Source: Mytilisepta virgata (lineage: Eukaryota; Mollusca; Bivalvia; Mytilida; Mytilidae). From it: a DNA stretch of 64,000 nucleotides. The stretch covers positions 45,674,979 to 45,738,978 of the forward strand of contig CM051519.1 in the NCBI GenBank assembly GCA_028015205.1, read 5' to 3'. Below, piece by piece: positions 28,001 through 38,600 of the stretch (positions within the stretch are counted from its first letter, which is position 1; each line of letters opens with the position of its first letter). A program made the translations under genes and the position numbers. Under the pieces are notes generated by a model that was not told the DNA's origin, did not search any database, and saw nothing but the letters and a program-made list of their open reading frames with translations.

Positions 28001-29656
28001 TAAAACTTTGACAGTGATAATCGGCACCGGCACTGGTAAGTTAAATTGCGAAAAAAAGAGCCGGAAAAGTAAACCTGTTTTTCCCCACATATGCAATGGA
28101 ATTTTATGCAGAATCTGAAAAATTAAGTCTCAATTGGATTGAAACGCTGCATCAGACCTCAATTTTAAGCCGACGTGGAGTGAAATTTAACATTTTTAAA
28201 GCTTTTTTATGAAAATTTTTGAAATGTTGCTATGCCAACTAGGTTTCCATGGATATTTTTTATTTATTTTATCGTGATTGAAACAATGCTAACATAATGG
28301 CCTTTCAGAATATATATATATGTATATGGGTATTATTTACTCTGAAGATGGCACAAGACCGTGATATTTGTTAGCTCACTTCACATTTATTTATCCACTA
28401 TTAATTTGTGAAGTGCAACCGCAGTAACTATACAGATTTCTCCTGATATCTCGAATTTTTATGCTTAAGTTGAACTAGATTTTCAGGTCCCAATGGATTC
28501 GACATAACTAGAGTTGACTGTATATGAGTATTACCATAATCCTGACTTTTGGTCGCCTTTAATGAAATAGCATGGATTATTTACCACCACCCTTAATGAA
28601 ACTATCTCTTGTTTTTATTTATTTTTGTAAATACTCAAATTTTTCGGAACAAACTTTTATGAAATCAAATTTTGGTCAAAATTTTCAAATGGATATAAAG
28701 AGCACTGAAATGTGTTGACATAGTGGATGAGGAAAGGTGGATGTGGAATTGAAGATATATAGCTTACATGTATATTTCTATTTTACCGGCAGTACTAACT
28801 CATGTGAGTCATATCTTTTTATCAGATAAAAATAACAATACAAAAAAAAAATAATACAACATTTCAACAAACAAAACAAAACATTCTAAAAAAAATATCC
28901 CTTTTTAAATGGTATATCCCTTTAAATTTTTTTTTAATTCATAGATTTATTATTGGTCCAAAAAAGTTTTAACCATAGTACAAAGTGCTTATGCCCAGTA
29001 CTGATGCTAATATGCACGCTTTAGCAATGGATTTTGAATTAATACCAAAATATTTATAATTATTTACGGGGTACTTCATAAAAAGAAATCTCAAACATTT
29101 TATATAACGTAGGAAGATAGCAAGGGTACCTGCATCATTTGCAAGTTCCAAGACTTCATGAAAGTTTATTATCACAAGCAGTCATGACAGTATTACACAA
29201 AGCAATGCAACTAAAATTTACAGAGGATACTCTAAATTTATATATGGTTATAGGGTGGGAATCTCAAAGTTTTCAAATTTATAAAGACAAACATATTTTG
29301 AGAGGCAGGACATAATACCCACTAGGTACCCCCTTTATACATCAATGAATGTGTATACTAATAAGGAGAAAAAATACAGTTATAGGGTGGAGATCTCTAC
29401 CATTTCCAGTTCGAGATCATATCGCAATCTTATTCCATTTTTGTTTCCAAAATTTATCACTTTTTGTTCCTTCAGACAGCTGTTTATTATTAATAAATAA
29501 ATATTATTAATTTCTACACGGCAGTAGTTAATTCCCTAATGATTACTTTTGATAGCGTCCCTGATTTTTCTGATTTTTAACTTCTATCCCGATTATTTTG
29601 TGCAATTTTGACCTCTGATTCTATAGACTTGGACCTCTTTTCTTTTTCATTTTGGT

Positions 29657-29691
<35 letters not shown>

Positions 29692-32600
29692 ATTCGAGAT
29701 TTTCAGGATGCATCATTACGGAAAGCACGTAATAAGTTCAAATTTGTACCCTGCGCACAACTGATGAGTTGAAATCGACGAAATTTGCACCACAATTTAT
29801 TTCAAAGATTTTGTTAAATTCAGTAAAAAATATGACAAAAAATGAATGAGGTCATATAGCTTTATATTGATGCATACATGCCAATGCTCCGGATTTCTCC
29901 CTGAACCTCAGGAAATTTGCCCCCATTACCGGGTTACTGGGTGAACTGTAATATTCTCCGGGATTTCTAAATTTCCCAGGGATTTTTTCAGTGCTTATAC
30001 ATCGTTTAATGGTTTAAAAAAAATATCTGTTTGATCTGATAAAAAGCCGACGGTTATGAAACTTCATTGGTAATACTTAATTCACATTTTCGCACTCTAG
30101 AAACAGCTTCCAAATACCTTAAAATCGTTTTTGGGTGGGGGCTTTGCCCTGGAACCAACCCCCTGTCGATTTTATCAAGGATTCTAGCAAAAATATGTTG
30201 GCAAGTATATAGATGTATTAAAGAATATTCCATGAAATTTAAAATCTCAAAAATTGTCCATATTCAGATTCAATATTCCCTAATTTTACCCCTTTTATGG
30301 AAGCTAAAGCTGTGCCATTGTTAACGTCATGCTATTGTGAACGTCACCGAACAATCGGCAGTAAAAAAAAAACAGGTTGGCACTGATGTATATATTTATG
30401 TGAATTTCCTGTGGCAGTGAAAGGGTTAAATGGAATACACACCTACATTGATTACATTGATTACCGTGGGTTCTATCCACGGCCTGGTCAAACCATAGAA
30501 ATTGGCATTTGCTGTTTCACCGCCAAGCAGGCGGCATCAAGGTGTAAGAGCAAAGGACTGGTCGGTTCGTAGTCATTATAATGTGTCCGGATATGTCTTC
30601 CTTCATTAACGTTTACCTCGTGAGCTAGACCCTTAAAAATATGTCTTAGCGTGTCGGTCTAGTATAAAGCAGGGTTCATTTATTCATATCATCAACATGT
30701 TCTCGTCCTGAGTGAAACAATAATTCATCCATCCATCCTACATTGATTATTAGAATTCTAATTTTGCATGTGTGCGTGTCTTTTTTAAACTGATTTTCGC
30801 ATTCATATTCATCAAATAAAATCATATATAAACGTTTCGTGGTTAAACGCACGAATTTTTATTATGTAAATCAAACATGGTGTACATTATTTCTTAAAAA
30901 TATCGGTAAATTAGTGTGCGGTTATGATATCTTTTTACAAAATTCTACGCAATATGTTCCAACGATTTGAAATTGGGAGATTCGAAGCTCTTCTGGTAAC
31001 TAACATTAAAAATAAATCATAATAAATTAAAGTAATTTTAGTATCGTCTACCTATACCATTTGGCTACATAACATACTGGAATATATTACCAATTTAGCT
31101 AAAATAGGTTTCATGTGGCTACTTTTTCTTATCTTTCTTTTATTCTATAGAGGAACACGGGATCTCAGCCGGGTTAAATCAAATACTTTAAAAATGTGTG
31201 ATTGCCGCATCTCCACTAAATTATAGAGTAACTCAGAGTCGGAATAATGTTAAATGGGTATGTTGTCAATGGTCTACCTGCGGACTATTAGCTATTTAGT
31301 TAGTATGTTACAAATTCGACTCGGTGTGCCTAGTACAAGATATGGTCATATGCATATAAAATATACGGTTTTTTTCAATCATTTATTGGCAATCAATTTC
31401 CTCATAGAATTTTTGAATTTAAAATCTCAAAAATTATCCATATTCAGATTCAATATTCCCTAATTTTACCCCTTTTATGGAAGCTAAAGCTGTGCCATTG
31501 TTAACGTCATGCTATTGTGAACGTCACCGGACAATCGGCAGTAAAAAAAAAACAGGTTGGCACTGATGTATATATTTATGTGAATTTCCTGTGGCAGTGA
31601 AAGGGTTAATAAACATAGTATGAATGTCTTTTTGGTTTAAAATCAATCCAATGGTCAAGATTCTTTAGCAATAACAGGACCATTCCCCATATTTTACACT
31701 CATTATGATAGATGGCAGTTTATTTTAAATTTTAAAGGAAATGTGAAGTAAAAAAGTGTCCTTGTTCCAAGCAAAATAATCTACAAAATTAACAGATATG
31801 GGAAGAAACCTGTTTCATTTGGATGTTTACTGGTAAATTAGAACAATGTCAGGGTTCAATATGACTGAAAACCGGAAAAGACTGAATACAAGTACATCTT
31901 GGGTTGGTCATGTTTTCTTTCAAGGCATCAAAACTCAACATCAAGTATACATGTACTTTATTTCAAAACTACAACTACTTGCTTAGATTTTAATTCAGCT
32001 AATTATTCTGACTAATTAGGAAACAACTGTTTTATAGTTATTATTATACATACTTGAGAATTCATCACTAAATGTATGATCACTAGTCCCAGAGAGTGGA
32101 TTTATCCATTCCTGAATGGTAAATCTCAAGTCATGTGACAATGATTGTATTGTGGCAGTCTTTCCAACACCTGCTGGTCCCGTCAGTAACAGTATAGGTG
32201 GCAACTATTGCCAGGAAAAGAAAAAAAGCAAAAGTTACAGATCAAATCTTTAAAAAGTCAGTTAACTGGACACAGTCATTAACTTCCATGTTGAACTGAC
32301 TTGAGTTTTTTAAATTGAAATTATCCTAAAAAACATTATAGTAAAAATGACAATGTCCATGTTTTAATACAGAAACCCCAAAAAAATCATTCCTAATAAA
32401 CAAATTTAAATCTGGAGGTGCACAATGACATTAGTTACTAAAGGTTTCCCTGAATGTTTCATTAAAATACATTGAATTTCATAAATTTAGAAGGAGTTGG
32501 GGATTGAAGAAAGTGTGACAATTAGGGTTGTAACGATTCACCGATGCATCAACAGCATAGATCGCACAATGCAATGATACATGTATCGTATCAGCACTTC

Positions 32601-35600
32601 AGAATAGCGATACATTTCCAGATTATATTCACTGTTTCTGATTAATTTTTAGAATCTCAAAACTTTGAAGTTTTTGGCGGGAAAAATTTCAGTTGCATTG
32701 TCATAAGTCTCAGCACCAGTTTCACATGTGTTAAAAATTTCACCCTGTCAATGTATTAAGATACACTTCTTTATTTGATTTATTACAGCTACATGTATGA
32801 ACAGCTTTAATTGTAACTATTCAGAGTAAAATTTACGTAATTTACTATGTTTGTTTATTTACGGTAAATTGAGGTAAATTTGATTCACAAAGTAAATAGC
32901 CAAATTTGAATGTATATTGGTATTGCAAGTAAATATTGTGATATGTAATGTATCGTGATTTTTTTTCCACGATACTCAGACCTAATGTCTGAACACCTCA
33001 GTTCGTAAAATGGATTTTTCAGAATTTGAATACCTTAATCATTGTGAATGTCTAGTCACTTGAGTGAAAGATGCAATGAGCTGAGTCGTAACTGAAACAA
33101 TATAGCTTACCTAGTTTTGTTCAATCATGTCTTCGTGAGAAATAAATAAGTTCCACCTATGGAATTTTCAATGTAAAAGGGAGATAACTCTTCCAACAAG
33201 ATTTTATAAAATTAAGTATTACAACCCTGTGATGCATGAGATATGAACAAAGTGCATTAAAAATATTTAAAATAACAGTTTTACAAATTTTATGATAGGT
33301 CTGAGTTGATAACTTCAAATTATTAATATTTTGAAATTTTCAAGTGCATGAATTTTTCTATTGGAAATTCCCCATTTAGAATCATTTTTGATGTATACAA
33401 GGCATAAACTTTATAAATAACTTTAAATTTTTTTATGTTTTCTTGGACGACTCAAAAAGGTTAATTAACCAGCAAAAGATTGTTTAATAATTCTTACGTT
33501 TAGACTTTAAAAATGTGAAAAATCAATTTTATGAACTGAGGTGTCCAGACAGTAGTGACAATGATGACATCTACTTCTAGACAGATGAAAAGCTAATGAT
33601 ATAGAAAATCAGTTTTATTTATAAATTCTGACCTTGTTCTGTACTGCTAGATGTTTCTGTAACCAATGTTCTACTTCTCCAATTTTCTTCTTGTGTACTG
33701 CCAAGTCAGCCTAAAATCAGTTTGTTTTGTTGTAAAATGGCATCAAAAGTAAAATGTAGATATTGTCCCCTTAGAAAGTAGACAGCATTTTAAATTAGAA
33801 ATGGAAAGTTTGAAAGTATCACCTTGTGCCTGTTGGGCCCTAGTACAACATTTTACCAAGGGGTTAAGCCAGTATTCTAATATCTCATACTTAAGGAGAA
33901 ATCCCCTGTTTTTTAAAAAAAAAATTAATAAGGATTTCTGACCCCTAAAATTCTTTTCAAATTCTCTAAACTTCCCTGTCAATTTTCAAACTCTGACACT
34001 TATTTCTGAAAAATCTTGTCTATAACAATTTTTAAAATTTTCCCACAATAGTTCAGTACTAAGGCTATATCAAATTAATTTTTCATTCTTTGGATGGCAA
34101 AGGAGGTGCGAGCAAGCAAAATTTTAATTTTTATTTTTTTTCCTTGAAAACTTTTTTTTTTCGGCAAAGGTAAAATTTATGTGCAGCACAAATTTTAAAA
34201 AATAAAATATTGCAATTTTTACAAATTTAGGAGCGGGTGAACAATTTTTTTTAAAATTATTTTCTTGAAAAATAAAGAATTTTCAGGATTTTTGCAAAAT
34301 GAGATGGCATAAATTTTTTTTCTTAAAATTTACATAGTCCAAAAATTGGAGCGGGAAAATCCAAAGAACTAAAAATGATTTTGGTGTGGCCTAAATTTAA
34401 TTTTATGAAATTTTAATTTATAGATTTTTGTTATTTCAATTGAAAAATACACATACATGTATGTTAAGAAACTTCATAAAAGATTTGGTGACGTCTGAAA
34501 GTCTGTTGGCCGCCATTTTGGTTTCTACTAGAAGTATTTGTTTTTAAAATCGTTTTTAAATTAAACCTCTCAATAAGAATATGAAAATAAAACAATATGC
34601 AAAGTTTAACTTGCAAAAAATGAAATATATTTTATTTCAACTTTCATCATAATTTTGAACTGAATCATTTCAGGTATGCATTTTTGTAGAGAACGTGATT
34701 TTTACATGGTAACAGTACATTTTTTATGTAGGATAAAGTTACATATAAAACAGGTTAAAAATGTACTAGTAATACATATTGAAAAGGTCAATAAAGAAAA
34801 CATGTTGTTTTCAACACCTGTTGATAATTAAAATATGGGTACACAAAGTAAGGTGTTATTCACACATGAGAGTGTTAATTTTATAACAACATTGTGTAAA
34901 CAATTATCACTTCAGATTGAAATGAAAATGAATTATGAAATACTTTTAATGAAAAAAAAAGAAGATAGAAACAGATTAGAGATTATAAACTCACATGTAA
35001 ACAAACCGTTTCTTCATCACAAATATCTTTTATCGATTAAAATTAAAATTTTTGAAATCATTTCTGCAGCATTTAAAATGTTTTATTGGAATATAACACT
35101 GGGATGGAATAAAAGATTGTTGGATTATAGTTGTATTTAAATATGTACAAGGTAAAGTTCTATATTTAAAATGTAGGTCATCTGGGTTATCAAAATACAT
35201 GCAATACGTTAAGAAGTTTATGAAGAAAAAAAAATCACAAAAACTTCATTTCACTTTTATTTATTAAAAGGCAATAACTTTCATTCAACAAAATTCTTTA
35301 ATATAACCCTGGTAAACTGTGGCTAACATCTGACCATCTGTATACAGCTATCAGCTGATTCCAAAACTTCCGGTCTGATACGCTTTTCGTTTTATCGCAA
35401 AGTCCGCTTAATTGCAAAATTTTCTCTGACAAATAGGCTTTGCAAATAAGCGGAATCCACTGTATAAAATTGTGTTAGCAATTCAATTTCAGTTCTTTAT
35501 TTCTCATAAACCACTGTCAGATACATAGGTACAGAGATATAACTATGTACAATACAGCCATTTAACAACAGACACAGGATGGTAAATTACCCAAGAGGTA

Positions 35601-38600
35601 GTAAACTAGTGTTTATGTGTTTAATAAGTTTGCATACATGTAATTTCCGTAATTTCACAGGATTTTGTGTTAACATAACTTTTTAAATTTCAATACATTT
35701 ATATATTTTCTTTGTTTCTTATCTATATATTCTTTTCTATAATCATTAAAAAAAGCTACATTGCATTACATAGTGGAATTCATCTCCTATTTCCGTATTT
35801 TGACAAAGTGGACGTATTTTATTATTTCTTTCAATATTGTTCCATCTACCTGTCTCAACTGATAATCTATGGATTGTAGTTCCGAATTTATATAGAACAA
35901 ACATGTTTTTACCATCTAAAATATTGAAATATTTTTCAAAAACAAATTTGTCTTTATAAAGTTTATAGTTAAAACCTTTTGCAGAAGTCTCGATTTCACA
36001 ATATAAACTGTATAAACTGATCTTTCAGTTTCTGTTCTACATTTGCTGTTAGCCAATCACCATTAAAGTTTTGCAAGTTTTGAAATGTCTAAATATTTGA
36101 TAAACCTGTTTCATTTAAATTTTCTGAATAAACTTCACCCATTTTGACTGAAAACTATCATCATTAAACATACTTAGTAATAATTTATAGGATATACATG
36201 ATAGCTTCGATTGTTTCCCCGTTACTAATTTTGACCAATATGAAATCATGTGAATTTTATGTCGACGTACAATGGACATTGCCCAAGTTCACCATAAATC
36301 ATACAGCTTGGAGTTGATTTTTTTAGGTGGAGGATCAACTTGCAAAATTTCAAATGGATTTTTTCAATTGCATAATTATCACAGAATACCCAGATTTCAC
36401 AACCATAAAGATGTATAGGTTTATCTATTTTATCAAATAAATCCAATAAATATTCTATAGGTAAATGGTGTAATTTTCCTTTTCTTATTAATTCATACAT
36501 AGCTTTTGTGCCCTTTTCAATATTTTTCATCTTTGCTGCTTTAAAGTTACAATTCTTTGAAAACAAAATACCCAAAAAATTAAATTCAATAACATTTTCA
36601 ATTCTATGATTATCAAACACAAATACATCATTGTCACGTCATGTTACATGTAGAAAAAATCATGACTTTGGTTTTATCAATATTTACTCTCAATTTCCAA
36701 TTTTACAATACTAACTAAATTTGTTTATTAAGTTTTGTAAACTGTCTGCAGTTTCTGACATCAAAACAGTATTGTCAGAATACAAAATGACAGATAATGA
36801 TATATACATATTCAACATGTTCAAGCGGTTTTCAATTTCAGAAGAAATACTATCCAAACCACAAATATTATTTTCTGGATCATTTAAAAATACAGCAAAA
36901 AGAAAGGGATTTAAATTTCCCCCTCACCTAACACCAATTTCACATAGAAAAAAATCTGAATTTTCGTTATTACAATGTATATACAACACACGACTTCATG
37001 TTTTCGTACATTTTAACTATAACATTCAACATTTTTCCATTTATTTTGCTTAACAGCAGTTTGTACCATAACCCTTGACTCCACATTGTATCGAAGGCTT
37101 TCTCAAAGTCTACAAAAGTGCAGTACATTTTTTTCTTTTTTAAAATTAAAAACCATGTACAATCGAATATTTTGAAATAATTTCGTTTTTTTTTTCTTGA
37201 CAGGAAATGAACTCCAAAGTTACCCCATTGGAGAATTGATATTTTCGTTCAATTCTGCTAACTCCTGAGGATCAATGTACACTCTAGATTAAACCATGGC
37301 TTATTCTTTTTGTTCGTGAAATTTTGTTTTGGTTTGTATATGTGATTTGCATGTTTTGTGTATGTTCCAAATTTCTTTTTTGCGGAATATAGGAAAAGTG
37401 TACACAACTCACTGAAAATATTGTCTTCTGTTGTCTGGTTAACTCCCCTCTTATATTAATCAACATATTTTAAAAGATGTGCGTTTACAATACAATAATC
37501 TACAACAGTAGCATTTTGACATGTAAAATTTCCATTCACACCATCACCTACTCTACCGTTTGTAATAAACATATTATTACCTTTACAAAAGTTCAGTAAC
37601 AAATTACCATATAGATTTTTACCTTTATCCATACTGTTATGCCTTAAGGGTAAATTTAATCCATTTAACACATTTGAATCGTTTTCCATGAAATCAAATA
37701 AATTTTCTAGATTATGATTTTCTTTAACCAAGATATAGTCAAGATCGTCCGCCGTTCTTGGATTAAAATCACCAACAAGACAGATGTTAGGAAAATTTTC
37801 TGACATTAATAATAATAATTGACAATAAGTATTCATTCTCAATTTGACTAAATGCATCAATGGAAGAATAGAGTGAATATTCTGTGGGGATATTAACTAT
37901 ACCCAATAATAGAAAACAATCTAATTCCGTAAGTTTCGAATAAATTTGCTGTCGGTCTTTATAACCTCAATTAACAATCATAAATTTCTTTGTTATCCAA
38001 AACTATTCCACCAGACTTTCTACATGCAATTTTCCCCCTGTATTTCATTTTTAAAATATATCCTGGTAAAGTAATACAATCAGTGTCGTCAGTTTTTGAC
38101 TCTGTTAAACAAATAATATTGCTACATAAAAGGTTTATAAATTCTGGATATTGCATCCTATTTCTAAGACCACAGAAATTTGGTGACAAAATGTTCATAG
38201 TTTTTTTATAGTTCAAACAGGAATTGTCAGTCAAAGAAGAATAAGCTAAATATAAGGTTTCTTCTAAAACATCGTCTACAGTTTCATTTCCACTGTTACA
38301 CTCGGTAAACTGTTCTCCTGGGCACCCTTAGGTGATCTTAGGTGTGACCTGACAATGGGGATAATGATACATGAGGTCGTTTCATAGGTCTCCTACTCTG
38401 TTGATGGTTCTGAGTTGTTGACATTGTATTGTTGTTACCAGCAGTTTCATCTGAGTTTGGCAGAACATACAATTCACAGTTGATAAATAAGCGGTCTCGT
38501 ACAAGGACGGCCTGTTGGTTATTTAACTTAGCCTCCTTCACTACACTATTTGTGGTTTCCATCTTTGCTCTATTTGTGTCGGAAATTGTTCTTGGATGCA

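Noticed and set aside
32520..32995. Possible hAT element with TAGGGTTGTAACGATTC-type start
   Set aside because: The presumed other end ('actcagaccta') mirrors it only weakly and no 8-bp duplication is present.
36721..37053. Plus-strand frame of 110 codons
   Set aside because: It is the antisense shadow of the LINE reverse transcriptase remnant.
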